Assembly: GCF_964063325.1 (NCBI RefSeq)
Contig: NZ_OZ061315.1
Span: forward strand, 434,001-498,000
Length of the DNA: 64,000 nucleotides
DNA from: Hafnia alvei
GTDB taxonomy: Bacteria; Pseudomonadota; Gammaproteobacteria; Enterobacterales; Enterobacteriaceae
Reading direction: 5' to 3'
Part shown: positions 8,965 to 17,316 of the stretch, piece by piece
Layout of the letters: each line of letters opens with the position of its first letter
Position numbering within the stretch: the stretch's first letter is position 1
Position numbers and translations under genes: made by a program
Notes under the pieces: model-generated
What the model saw: only the letters and a program-made list of their open reading frames with translations
Told to the model about the DNA's origin: nothing
Database searches by the model: none

Positions 8965-9409
8965 AACCGAGTTCTCCAGGGCCAATATTGTTATTGAGTT
9001 CAAAATTTAACCTATTTTCCCCTCTTCGTACAAGCCTATCGTAGAAATGTTTTAAGCGTATATTTTCAGCGTTGGCAAAATAGGATTTAGCATTAAACGT
9101 TTGATAATGCTGTTCAATAATTCGCGTGAGAATTTTGCCTAACACCAATAGTTCTCGATAACCAAAGCGCGTTATTTGTGAAACCGGAGATGCATAAAAA
9201 TGGCCAGACTCAAAGTTATCTTGGCGATCGAATTTGACGTCATAACTAGGTTCTTGCAATAAAAAACCAACCTCATCAGATCTAAACATTAAGTAGCTGG
9301 CATCATTAAGATCTACCAAAGAAAACAAACAGGTAAACGGTTGATTATGGATGCTGAAATGGCATAGATGCAGGGTGAAGCCCCCCTGTTTTAGCGCTAG
9401 AAATTCCAT
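8915..9409 (-). CDS. Unknown 164-residue protein, first gene of a pair
   Basis: I do not recognise the family. The protein begins MEFLALKQGGFTLHLCHFSI and has alternating beta-like hydrophobic stretches in the first 90 residues, then a helical segment (LLVLGKILTRIIEQHYQTF), then a charged and asparagine-rich end. No signal peptide or transmembrane segment is evident. ATG at 9409 is preceded by GAGAG-type purines. It overlaps the small downstream ORF and both are transcribed toward the yggL terminator. Composition is more AT-rich than neighbouring yggL and glutaminase, consistent with acquired genes. Confidence 0.6.
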   Translation of the reverse strand: MEFLALKQGGFTLHLCHFSIHNQPFTCLFSLVDLNDASYLMFRSDEVGFLLQEPSYDVKFDRQDNFESGHFYASPVSQITRFGYRELLVLGKILTRIIEQHYQTFNAKSYFANAENIRLKHFYDRLVRRGENRLNFELNNNIGPGELGYAFKTPSFRTQKNDRT

Positions 9410-9616
9410 GTGATTTACTCTCTGTCCATAGCGTTAATTTGCGCAATCTAGCTCTGATCATTTTAATCTTCTAGTGAGATCCACAGCTTATGGAATGCTG
9501 TTCGCAAAGTTATTTTGTATCCACGTTATCTCTCCGCTACTCCTTTCCGTTCCGGCGCATTTGCTTTATCCTCCCGCCCGTTATGAACGTATTTTGGATG
9601 CATTGTGGAGTAGCGT

Positions 9617-10543
9617 GTGGCGACTAAGCTGAGTAATCAACTGCTGGAAGATATTCTGGCTCAGGTACGCCCTTTGATTGGGCAGGGCAAAGTGGCGGAC
9701 TATATCCCGGCTTTGGCTGAAGTGCCTGCGAATAAGCTGGGGATTGCCGTATGTACCGTCGATGGCGAAACCTACCAAGCCGGTGACGCAGATGAGCGCT
9801 TTTCTATTCAGTCGATTTCTAAAGTATTGAGCTTGACCTTGGCGCTGAGCCGCTATGCGGAGTCGGATATCTGGGCGCGCGTCGGTAAAGAACCGTCTGG
9901 TCAGCCGTTTAACTCGCTGTTGCAGCTTGAGCTGGAGCAGGGGAAGCCGCGCAACCCTTTTATTAACGCAGGTGCGCTGGTGGTGTGCGATATGCTCCAG
10001 TCGCGTCTGAGCGCGCCTAAGCAGCGTATGCTGGAAGTGGTACGGGCGCTGTCTGGTGAGCCGGATATCGTGTATGACGCTCGTGTTGCGCGCTCTGAGT
10101 TTGAACATTCAGATCGAAATGCGGCTATTGCGTATCTGATGAAGTCGTTTGGCAACTTCGAAAATGACGTAATTACGGTGCTGCAAACCTACTTCCACTA
10201 CTGCGCTTTAAGAATGAGCTGTATGGAACTGGCGCGTACTTTTGTCTATCTTGCCAATAACGGGCATTCACCTGCGCTGGATGAGCCTCTCATCAATGAG
10301 CGGCAGAACCGCCAGATTAATGCCATGATGGTAACCAGCGGTATGTATGATGGCGCTGGCGAATTTGCCTATCGTGTCGGGATGCCCGGCAAGTCAGGCG
10401 TGGGCGGTGGCATTATTGCCGTTGTTCCACATGAAATGAGTATCGCGGTTTGGTGTCCAGAACTGGATGCCTCGGGTAACTCACTGGCGGGAACCGCTGC
10501 GCTTGAAATCTTGGCACAGCGCATTGGCCGCTCGATTTTTTAG
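9617..10543 (+). CDS. glsA: Glutaminase
   Basis: Serine-dependent glutaminase fold; hydrolyses glutamine to glutamate and ammonia, a reaction that can also consume acid in some enterobacteria. It has 308 residues, the family norm. The catalytic S-x-x-K is S66-IS-K69 within SIQSISKVLS, and the typical NPFINAGALVVCDML and GKSGVGGGI motifs follow. The start is GTG at 9617, preceded by GTGGAG; this start gives the conserved MATKLSNQLLEDIL. It is followed after 14 bp by yggN, so the two are probably one operon. E. coli has two glutaminases; which one this corresponds to (GlsA or GlsB) is not certain. Confidence 0.93.
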   Translation: MATKLSNQLLEDILAQVRPLIGQGKVADYIPALAEVPANKLGIAVCTVDGETYQAGDADERFSIQSISKVLSLTLALSRYAESDIWARVGKEPSGQPFNSLLQLELEQGKPRNPFINAGALVVCDMLQSRLSAPKQRMLEVVRALSGEPDIVYDARVARSEFEHSDRNAAIAYLMKSFGNFENDVITVLQTYFHYCALRMSCMELARTFVYLANNGHSPALDEPLINERQNRQINAMMVTSGMYDGAGEFAYRVGMPGKSGVGGGIIAVVPHEMSIAVWCPELDASGNSLAGTAALEILAQRIGRSIF

Positions 10544-10557
10544 GAGAGAAAGAACGC

Positions 10558-11286
10558 ATGATTCGTAAATTAGGGTTATCTCTGCTGATGCTAACCGCGT
10601 GGCAGGCACAGGCAGCATGGGAATGTAACGTTAAGCCGCAGGATGACATCATTGTTAATCCGCAGCAGGTACAGATCGTGGGTGCCAGCGGAAATCTTAC
10701 CATTGATAAAAACGGCAATATGACCCGCGATGGCAAAGCTGTAGCGCTCAGTGCTAAAGCGCAACAGCAGGCGGTGAATCTGCAATCGGGTATTCGCACT
10801 GATTTTCCGTGGATCGATCAAGGTGCTCAGCAACGCTTGGAGAAAGCCCGTGTTTCTCTGGATAAAGTGATCGTTGAGCAGGTGGGTAGCGACAGCAATA
10901 TTCGTAACCGCCTGACCAAACTGGATTCTCAGCTCAAAGAGCAGATGCAAAAAATTCTAGAGAAGCGCAGCGATGGATACACCTTCCATCACCAAGCCAT
11001 TTCAAAAGTTGAGCAGGAAGGTCAGAATCTAGTAAACCAAACCATGGGCGGCGTTCTACAAGACAGCATCAATGAGATGGGGCTGAAACAGGCTGCGAAT
11101 GCTACCAAGTCTGATAACCCGTTACAGGCCATTATGGGCAATCTGGGTGGGTTACAGCAGGCGATCCGTACCGAGTGGAGCAAACAGGATGATGACTTCA
11201 AAGCTTTCGGGAAAGACGTTTGCACGCGCATTACTACGCTCGACAACCAGCGTCAGGCGCTGATTAAAGAGCTGCCAAAGGCGTAA
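10558..11286 (+). CDS. yggN: YggN family periplasmic protein (DUF2884)
   Basis: A 242-residue exported protein with a signal peptide (MIRKLGLSLLMLTAWQAQA, cleavage after AQA). The mature part is rich in Gln and Asn with predicted helices. It matches E. coli YggN/DUF2884, whose function is unknown. A GGAGAG site sits ahead of the start, and glutaminase is 14 bp upstream. In E. coli yggN is also next to yggL, so the glutaminase and the unknown pair are insertions within a conserved neighbourhood. Confidence 0.9.
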   Translation: MIRKLGLSLLMLTAWQAQAAWECNVKPQDDIIVNPQQVQIVGASGNLTIDKNGNMTRDGKAVALSAKAQQQAVNLQSGIRTDFPWIDQGAQQRLEKARVSLDKVIVEQVGSDSNIRNRLTKLDSQLKEQMQKILEKRSDGYTFHHQAISKVEQEGQNLVNQTMGGVLQDSINEMGLKQAANATKSDNPLQAIMGNLGGLQQAIRTEWSKQDDDFKAFGKDVCTRITTLDNQRQALIKELPKA

Positions 11287-11297
11287 CCTGCAAAATG

Positions 11298-11324
11298 ATT
11301 TGCCAGCCAGAGCGGCTGGCAAAT
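11298..11324. terminator. Bidirectional hairpin between yggN and opgC
   Basis: A perfect 11-bp stem ATTTGCCAGCC/GGCTGGCAAAT with a 5-nt loop lies between convergent genes, within 12 bp of the yggN stop and 5 bp of the opgC stop. It can end transcription from both sides. Confidence 0.8.
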
Positions 11325-11328
11325 TTCA

Positions 11329-12459
11329 TCATTTAACTGAATTCACCACGGGTTTCTGTGGCTTACCGGAAAACAGGTAGCGCAGCAGAGGCACTCGACG
11401 ATGTATTTCATACAGCGCTAACGACCCTAATACCACCAGCGTGATGCCAATAATGAATCCAACGAATGGGTTCGGATGCGCGTTTTCCATCAGGCTGCCG
11501 TAGATAATCGTCAGTGGATGATGAACCAGATAGATAAACAGCGATGCGCCAACAAAATAGGTGACACCGCGAGACTCTCTGTTCAACAGGCGATGACCTA
11601 GCGTGAGCACGACTTTAGTCATCGTCAGGCCAATAATGAAAATCAGGCAAAATTGCACGCTGAGCTGAAGCGGGGCGAAGACCTGTGTATTTTCATTCAG
11701 CAAATATAATCCCACCGACGCCGCCGCAATCAGCCCATCGCTGAATGACACCCGCGTGATGTTTTCTTTATGCCTTATATGCACGAATGCCACAGCGCCT
11801 AGCAAATAAAATGGGAAATACATCAATGTATTAACCACTAAAAAGTTAAATAACGCTGAGCCGGTAATGTCGGGCATAAACGTTGCACAAAGCTTGTGTA
11901 GAACGGCAAAAACCACGCCTAACGTAATGAAAATTGGCAATAACATGTGGGGTGATACTTTGCTCCAAAGCCCGCGATTAACGATGGCGTTGAGCAGCGG
12001 TGCGCTGACGACGGTAAGCAAACTTAGCGTGAGTAAAAACCAAAGGTGTGAAATCAGATACCACACGCAAATATTGGCTTTTTGCCACAGATTAGCCTGA
12101 TCCCAGTCGCCGATCCCCGACGTGTGATGCAGGATATACCAGAACTGGGGCAGCGTGATCAGCACCATCGCGGTTGCCATGGGGATCAATAAGCGCGTTA
12201 GGCGAATGTTTAGCCATTTTTTAAGCGGGTATCGCTGATACAGCATGCAGGAAAAGTAACCTGAAATAACAAAGAAGACCTGCATGCGAAAGGCGTGAAT
12301 AAAATCATTAAATAAGCTGAGAGTCAGGCTTTCAGGCGTGCTATTCACCACCCAATGGTGGGCTGAATAGACCAGTGAAACATGGAAAGGTATCCCCAAC
12401 AGCATGAGCGTAGCGCGGATATAGTCTAGATAGTGTTCTCGTTGGATAGTTTTAGCCAA
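11329..12459 (-). CDS. opgC: Glucans biosynthesis protein C (acyltransferase 3 family)
   Basis: Integral membrane acyltransferase of the MdoC/OpgC type, which succinylates osmoregulated periplasmic glucans. About 10 hydrophobic segments are seen. Motifs shared with E. coli MdoC include GIPFHVSLVYSAHHW, FRMQVFFVISGYFS, YFVGASLFIYLVHHPLT and the C-terminal LFSGKP. There is no in-frame ATG at the expected start. TTG at 12459 is preceded by AGG nine bases upstream and gives 376 residues beginning (M)AKTIQREHYLDYIR, close to the MdoC N-terminus; the frame could also start at a TTG at 12534. opgGH are not adjacent, whereas in E. coli mdoC is divergent from mdoGH. Confidence 0.85.
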   Translation of the reverse strand: MAKTIQREHYLDYIRATLMLLGIPFHVSLVYSAHHWVVNSTPESLTLSLFNDFIHAFRMQVFFVISGYFSCMLYQRYPLKKWLNIRLTRLLIPMATAMVLITLPQFWYILHHTSGIGDWDQANLWQKANICVWYLISHLWFLLTLSLLTVVSAPLLNAIVNRGLWSKVSPHMLLPIFITLGVVFAVLHKLCATFMPDITGSALFNFLVVNTLMYFPFYLLGAVAFVHIRHKENITRVSFSDGLIAAASVGLYLLNENTQVFAPLQLSVQFCLIFIIGLTMTKVVLTLGHRLLNRESRGVTYFVGASLFIYLVHHPLTIIYGSLMENAHPNPFVGFIIGITLVVLGSLALYEIHRRVPLLRYLFSGKPQKPVVNSVK

Positions 12460-12583
12460 TGCGTTATACCTAAAAATCCTGTCAGATAAGCCATAAAGTG
12501 GCGTAACTCTAGGGAGATAATGCCCATCCGGCAAGTGTTCGCATGCATTTTTGGATTAATCCGTGCTTAAGTAAGACTTCATA

Positions 12584-13339
12584 CTAACGGCTGATGCCCT
12601 CATATTCGGCCTCCAATAAAGGGTCAATTTCCGGTGTTTCTAAATTCGTTATCACCTGAACTACATCGCTAATACCACCAATCTTGATTTCACTGGTGCG
12701 GTTCATTTTGCTTTTATCTATCAGCAATAAAGATTGTAGTGCACGCTTAAGCAGCAGCGATTTAAATTCAGCGTTGTAGCTGTTGGAATCCCATAAAACG
12801 CCTTCTCTATCAATGCCCTCGCACGAGAAGATAAAGAGATCGATTTCGAGTTCTTTGAGCTGGGAAAGGATGGCTGGATTGACATAGCATGCATATTTAC
12901 GCTGCAGCAGCCCACCGGAGCTGATGAGCTGAATATGTTCCCGTTTCGATAGCTCTTGGCAAATACGCACGCTGTTGGTGAACACGGTGATATCAATATC
13001 GGGTAGCTGTTTCGCCAAATACCAGCAGGTTGAGCTGGCATCAAGGGCAATCGTCATTCCTGCATCGATCCAAGGAAGCGTTTGGCGGGCGATATCGGCT
13101 TTGCTGGTGAAATGGCTTTTCAAGCGAGCGCTGAAGGGATCGCCGTTGTCTTGCGTATCGCGCTTTATACTTTTGGCGCGACCGTGTTGGCGGATGATCT
13201 TACCTTGTGCCTGCAGCGTATTGAGATCGCGCCGGATCGTCTCTTTGCTAACGTGCAGCAGCTCGGCAAGATCTTCGGTTGTCAGGGTTTCATGCTGTCG
13301 GATGAGTTCTACGATGGCCTGATGGCGATCTGTTTTCAC
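12584..13339 (-). CDS. fucR: L-fucose operon regulator FucR (DeoR family)
   Basis: A 251-residue DeoR-family regulator with an N-terminal winged helix (LTTEDLAELLHVSKETIRRDL) and a C-terminal sugar-phosphate-sensing domain (IALDASSTCWYLAKQLPDI, IDLFIFSCEGID). It closely resembles E. coli FucR, an activator responding to fuculose-1-phosphate. The start is GTG at 13339, preceded by AGGAGAG; upstream codons to 13366 do not match the family. It is the last gene of the fucPIKUR series, as in E. coli, 79 bp after fucU. Its likely targets are the repeats between fucP and fucA. Confidence 0.93.
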   Translation of the reverse strand: MKTDRHQAIVELIRQHETLTTEDLAELLHVSKETIRRDLNTLQAQGKIIRQHGRAKSIKRDTQDNGDPFSARLKSHFTSKADIARQTLPWIDAGMTIALDASSTCWYLAKQLPDIDITVFTNSVRICQELSKREHIQLISSGGLLQRKYACYVNPAILSQLKELEIDLFIFSCEGIDREGVLWDSNSYNAEFKSLLLKRALQSLLLIDKSKMNRTSEIKIGGISDVVQVITNLETPEIDPLLEAEYEGISR

Positions 13340-13418
13340 GATGGCTCTCCTCTCACGAAAAACCATGCGCCGAGTTCTGGCCTAATGGCTGGCGCATGGT
13401 TAAATCCAGAGCAAGAGA

Positions 13419-13844
13419 TTAAGGCGTCACCCCTTTTTTTAACAGTATATTCCCGTATTTAGCCGTCTCGCCTGTGATGACGATCGCAAAGGCCTTTTGG
13501 GCACGCTCATAAAACGCAAAGCGATCGATACGAGTAACCGAAAGATCGCTGCGGTCATGGCTCGACAATGCCTGCAAATAGCGCTGCTCCACGCTGTCAT
13601 CCAGCGTATCGCCTTCAACCGCAGCCATCATGACCAACGGCGGGGCGTAGCTATCGAGTTCAAATAGCGGAATGATGGCAGCCAGTAAATCGCTAACGGC
13701 TAATCCGTCGGCTCGAATAACCTTTGGCCCCATACTATGAGCGGGAAAATGCGCATCGGAGAAAATGATTTCATCGCCGTGTCCCATCTCTGCCAAGGTC
13801 TTGAGCAATTGAGGTGAGATCAGCGGAGAGATATTTTTCAGCAT
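13419..13844 (-). CDS. fucU: L-fucose mutarotase FucU
   Basis: Interconverts alpha and beta anomers of L-fucose (RbsD/FucU family), supplying the form used by the isomerase. It has 141 residues with MGHGDEIIFSDAHFPAHS, which carries the family histidines, and a nearly E. coli-identical C-terminus FAIVITGETAKYGNILLKKG. ATG at 13844 is preceded by GGAG. It lies one base from the fucK stop, so translation is coupled; upstream in-frame codons overlap fucK. Confidence 0.96.
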   Translation of the reverse strand: MLKNISPLISPQLLKTLAEMGHGDEIIFSDAHFPAHSMGPKVIRADGLAVSDLLAAIIPLFELDSYAPPLVMMAAVEGDTLDDSVEQRYLQALSSHDRSDLSVTRIDRFAFYERAQKAFAIVITGETAKYGNILLKKGVTP

Positions 13845-13845
13845 T

Positions 13846-15309
13846 TTATACTCCTTCCATAAGCAGATTATTTTCGTGAGCAAGAGATTGATATATCTCG
13901 CGTTGCTCGCCGGGATAATAAGACTGATAGTGATAATTCACCTGCTGGCGAGCCTGTTCTGGCGAATTGTAGTAACCCACGCCGCTCCAAGCGAACATCG
14001 CAGCGCCTAGCACGGTGGTTTCTGCATCGTGCAACACTTTGATCGGGAGATTTAAAACATCGGCTTTAATCTGATTCCACAGCACGTTTCGGCTGCCGCC
14101 GCCAACCAGTAATAATTCCTTCGATGTAAACCCACCGATGTTTTCCAACACCGCGAGATTTTGCTGTAGTTGCCAAGCAAGTCCCTCGAGAGCGGAACGG
14201 TAGAAATGGCCACGCTCGGTGTGCAAACGCATGCCGCGCCAACCTGCTTGAGCGTGGCTATCAAGCAGCTGGCAGTTCATGCGAAGGCCTTCCGCGCCGG
14301 GGCGAATTACGCCTGCTTCGGTAATCATTTGGGCGTAGGCATCGGGGACTTTTTCGTTAGGCCAATAGAGCTGGCGCACTCTTTCCAACACGCCAGACGC
14401 TAACCACTGAAGACCGGGGTTGAACAGCCCTTGGCAGCTATCAAGTTCGCAGGTCGAACCGGCAAAACGCGGCAGCAGCGACGTATTTACCTGCGGTGTG
14501 CGCACCATCAGAATTTCCCATGTACCGGATGACAACACGGGCTGATCAAGCTCAGCACCGGAGCCAAATAGCGCGAACTGGGTATCATGGCCGGCGGAAA
14601 TCACCGGTGTGCCTGCGGGAATGCCAAGACGCTCGGCGATTTTCGGTAATAAATTGCCAACATGTTCTCCTGCGGCGGCCATGCGCGGGAAGAGCGTGGA
14701 GGGGAGGCCAGTGCGTTGTAAAATAGTCTGGCTAAACGTTTCCTGGCGTACGTCGAGCAGCTGGCTGGTGCCCGCCATAGTGCGATCGGTGGTGAATTCG
14801 CCGGTCAGCCGGTGGTTAATCAGCGACGAAATAAACAGCCATGCGTGTGCTTGTTCTAATAATTCAGGCCGATTTTCTTTTATCCAGATCAGTTTATACA
14901 AAGTATTAAAGCTAAATTGACCGATACCGGAAATGGTTTGCAGTTCGCCGGGCGTAATATAGCGATCAATTTTCTCCATAATCGCCGCCGTTCGCGGACA
15001 CTTCCAGCTAATAACCGGATAGAGCAGTTCGCCATTCTTATCGACCAGCGCGCCGTCAACGCCAAAGGTGGTCACGCTCAGCGCATGAATTTGGCAGCCG
15101 TTTAGCTGTGGCATGAGCCGCTGACAGCAGTCGGCAAAGCGCTGCAAAATGTCATCTAATGACCAGATATGCCATTGGTCATTTTCTGCGGCGGGCCGGC
15201 TTGCATTAGCGATAGACGCCTTAGCTACCACAATGCCTTTGGCGTCTACCGCCATGGCGCGAATATTGGTAGCGCCGCAGTCTAAAATGATCACCACATC
15301 ATGGTTCAT
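13846..15309 (-). CDS. fucK: L-fuculokinase FucK
   Basis: FGGY-family kinase that phosphorylates L-fuculose at O1. It has 487 residues when started at the ATG at 15309, preceded by GAGGAG. N-terminal ATPase motif: IILDCGATNIRAMAVD; second-domain signature: SAGHDTQFALFGSG; C-terminal LLVGGGSRNVLWNQIKADV. It lies between fucI and fucU in the pathway order import, isomerisation, phosphorylation, and its stop abuts fucU. A roughly 100-bp REP-like repeat separates it from fucI and might affect the stability of the two mRNA halves. Confidence 0.96.
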   Translation of the reverse strand: MNHDVVIILDCGATNIRAMAVDAKGIVVAKASIANASRPAAENDQWHIWSLDDILQRFADCCQRLMPQLNGCQIHALSVTTFGVDGALVDKNGELLYPVISWKCPRTAAIMEKIDRYITPGELQTISGIGQFSFNTLYKLIWIKENRPELLEQAHAWLFISSLINHRLTGEFTTDRTMAGTSQLLDVRQETFSQTILQRTGLPSTLFPRMAAAGEHVGNLLPKIAERLGIPAGTPVISAGHDTQFALFGSGAELDQPVLSSGTWEILMVRTPQVNTSLLPRFAGSTCELDSCQGLFNPGLQWLASGVLERVRQLYWPNEKVPDAYAQMITEAGVIRPGAEGLRMNCQLLDSHAQAGWRGMRLHTERGHFYRSALEGLAWQLQQNLAVLENIGGFTSKELLLVGGGSRNVLWNQIKADVLNLPIKVLHDAETTVLGAAMFAWSGVGYYNSPEQARQQVNYHYQSYYPGEQREIYQSLAHENNLLMEGV

Positions 15310-15342
15310 GGTGGCTCCTCGTGAATAAATATAAACAGATTT

Positions 15343-15445
15343 ACCCCACCCCAACCCTCCCCTTGTCAGGGGAGGGTGCCGTTCAGTGACGCAAACCGAA
15401 CTCGGTGTGCTCCTCCCCCTGCGAAGGAGGAGGCTGGGAGGGGGT
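15343..15445. repeat. REP/BIME-like inverted pair between fucI and fucK
   Basis: A C-rich arm (ACCCCACCCCAACCCTCCCC) at 15343 and a G-rich arm ending AGGAGGCTGGGAGGGGG at 15445 flank internal hairpins (CCCTCCCC...GGGGAGGG and CTCCTCCCCC...GGAGGAGG). The same architecture occurs at 25325-25433, and half of it at 4801-4834. It is an intergenic repetitive extragenic palindrome-type element inside an operon. Confidence 0.8.
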
Positions 15446-15457
15446 CACTCCCGCACA

Positions 15458-17248
15458 TTATTTTTTATACAAAGGCCCGTAGTTTTGGCAGGCGCGATAG
15501 TCCTGACCTTCGGTATCCATGCCGTGCGCGGCCCATGACGATGGACGATAGATTTCGCCGTCTTCCACGTTATGCATACACACTGGAATACGCAGCATCG
15601 ATGCCAGCGTAATCAGATCTGCACCTACGTGACCAATGGTTAGCACGCCGTGGTTAGCCCCCCAGTTCGCCATCACAGAGTACACATCGGTAAACGGCCC
15701 TTTGCCGGTTAAGCGTGGGGCAAACCACGTGGTTGGCCATGTTTCGTTGGTGCGCTTATCTAACGTGTCATGTACATCTTTCGGCAGCTCAACGCTCCAG
15801 CCCTCCGCGATCTGCAATACTGGCCCAATGCCTTTGATGATATTGACGCGGGACATGGTGAAAGGAACGCCGCCGCGGGTTAGGAAGCGAGATGAATAGC
15901 CGCCGCCACGGAAATATTCATGGATCGCAGGGCACCATTCTGTTGCTTGCAGGCAGGCATCCGCTTCTTTCTGGCTGATTTGCCAATGCGGTTTCATGGT
16001 TGGATTACCCTGCTCATCAAGCTGGCGGCACGAGCCATCCAGCGCCGCTGAGCCGGAGTTAATCAGATGGATGATGCCGTCTTTGGCATGGCCGGTGAGC
16101 TCACTTCCGGTTACGCGTTTGACGGCTTCAGGTGACCAGTAGGTACGAACGTCAGCGAATACCTGTGCGGTGCCGGTGAGCATGTGCCCAAACAGCATCG
16201 CAACGCCGTTGAGGCTGTCGTTTTCAGTGGCCACCACAAACGGTTTACGCACGCCGTTCCAGTCGAACGAGCTATTGAGTAACGCTTCAGCGGTATCGCC
16301 ATTAGGATATTGATCGGTCCAGTGACGCTGGCCTTGGAAGCCCGCTGCAATCGCGTTATAGCCCAGCGATTCCTCGACGAATCCTTGCTGAGCCAGTTTT
16401 TTGTTGCCCTGCATCATGTCGCGAATGCACATTGCCATCAGCAAGCTTTCACGTAATACCGCTCGGCTGCTTTCTGGCGAACGACGATATTGTTCGGCGT
16501 TCAGGTCAGGCCCAAAGCGGAAGTTGTTATCCGCCCACGAAAGCGCGAGTTCAAGCTCTTCGGCATCGTAAATCTTCTGATCGATACGGCGGCGTAGCTC
16601 GGTCATATCTACAGCCTGCACTTTCATGCCGAGCCAAGATTCAAAGAAGTTATGGTCAACGATGGAACCCGCTATTCCCATTGAGACGCCGCCCAGCGAC
16701 ATATAACTTTTGCCTTTCATGCTGGCAACGGCTAAACCGGCACGCGCAAAGCGTAGAAGTTTTTCCTCTACGTCGGCGGGAATGCTGTCATCGCCGCCGT
16801 CTTGCACGTCGTGGCCATAAATAGAAAACGCAGGGATGCCCTTTTGGCTATGTGCCGCCAGCGCAGCCGCTAGATAAACCGCGCCTGGGCGCTCGGTGCC
16901 GTTAAAGCCCCAGATGGCTTTGGGGCGCATTGGATCCATATCGATGGTTTCACTGCCGTAGCACCAGCAAGGGGTAACGGTGATGGTTAATCCCACATTC
17001 TGGCGGCTGAATTTATCTTCGCAGGCGGCAGATTCGGCCATGCCAGCGATACAGCCGTCGGCAATAACGCACTCAACTGCGGCACCGCAGGCGTGGTGCA
17101 GTTGCTCGCTTAATAGCTGCGCGGTGGCTTTCGCCATATTCATGGTCTGTTCTTCAAGGGACTCGCGTACACCCATGCGGCGGCCATCAATGACTGGGCG
17201 GATACCAATTTTGGGCAGGTTTTGTAGGGTCTGGTGTTGGCTATTCAT
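15458..17248 (-). CDS. fucI: L-fucose isomerase FucI
   Basis: Mn2+-dependent ketol isomerase converting L-fucose to L-fuculose. It has 596 residues, about 5 more than E. coli FucI because of a slightly longer N-terminus. KIGIRPVIDGRRMGVRESLE at the N-terminus and TITVTPCWCYGSETIDM are near-identical to E. coli. The start is ATG at 17248 with a GTGAGG site; the frame is open further upstream but those codons overlap the fucP-fucI gap and do not resemble the family. It follows fucP by 68 bp on the same strand. Confidence 0.97.
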   Translation of the reverse strand: MNSQHQTLQNLPKIGIRPVIDGRRMGVRESLEEQTMNMAKATAQLLSEQLHHACGAAVECVIADGCIAGMAESAACEDKFSRQNVGLTITVTPCWCYGSETIDMDPMRPKAIWGFNGTERPGAVYLAAALAAHSQKGIPAFSIYGHDVQDGGDDSIPADVEEKLLRFARAGLAVASMKGKSYMSLGGVSMGIAGSIVDHNFFESWLGMKVQAVDMTELRRRIDQKIYDAEELELALSWADNNFRFGPDLNAEQYRRSPESSRAVLRESLLMAMCIRDMMQGNKKLAQQGFVEESLGYNAIAAGFQGQRHWTDQYPNGDTAEALLNSSFDWNGVRKPFVVATENDSLNGVAMLFGHMLTGTAQVFADVRTYWSPEAVKRVTGSELTGHAKDGIIHLINSGSAALDGSCRQLDEQGNPTMKPHWQISQKEADACLQATEWCPAIHEYFRGGGYSSRFLTRGGVPFTMSRVNIIKGIGPVLQIAEGWSVELPKDVHDTLDKRTNETWPTTWFAPRLTGKGPFTDVYSVMANWGANHGVLTIGHVGADLITLASMLRIPVCMHNVEDGEIYRPSSWAAHGMDTEGQDYRACQNYGPLYKK

Positions 17249-17316
17249 TCTTATTTTCCTCACGTTAATCGGTAGGTTGTCTTTTTTAAGGTTGAATTGC
17301 ATTAAGGTTGTATGGC

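Noticed and set aside
9581..10108. 175-codon minus-strand frame opposite glutaminase
   Set aside because: Antisense shadow of a well-supported gene with no recognisable domain.
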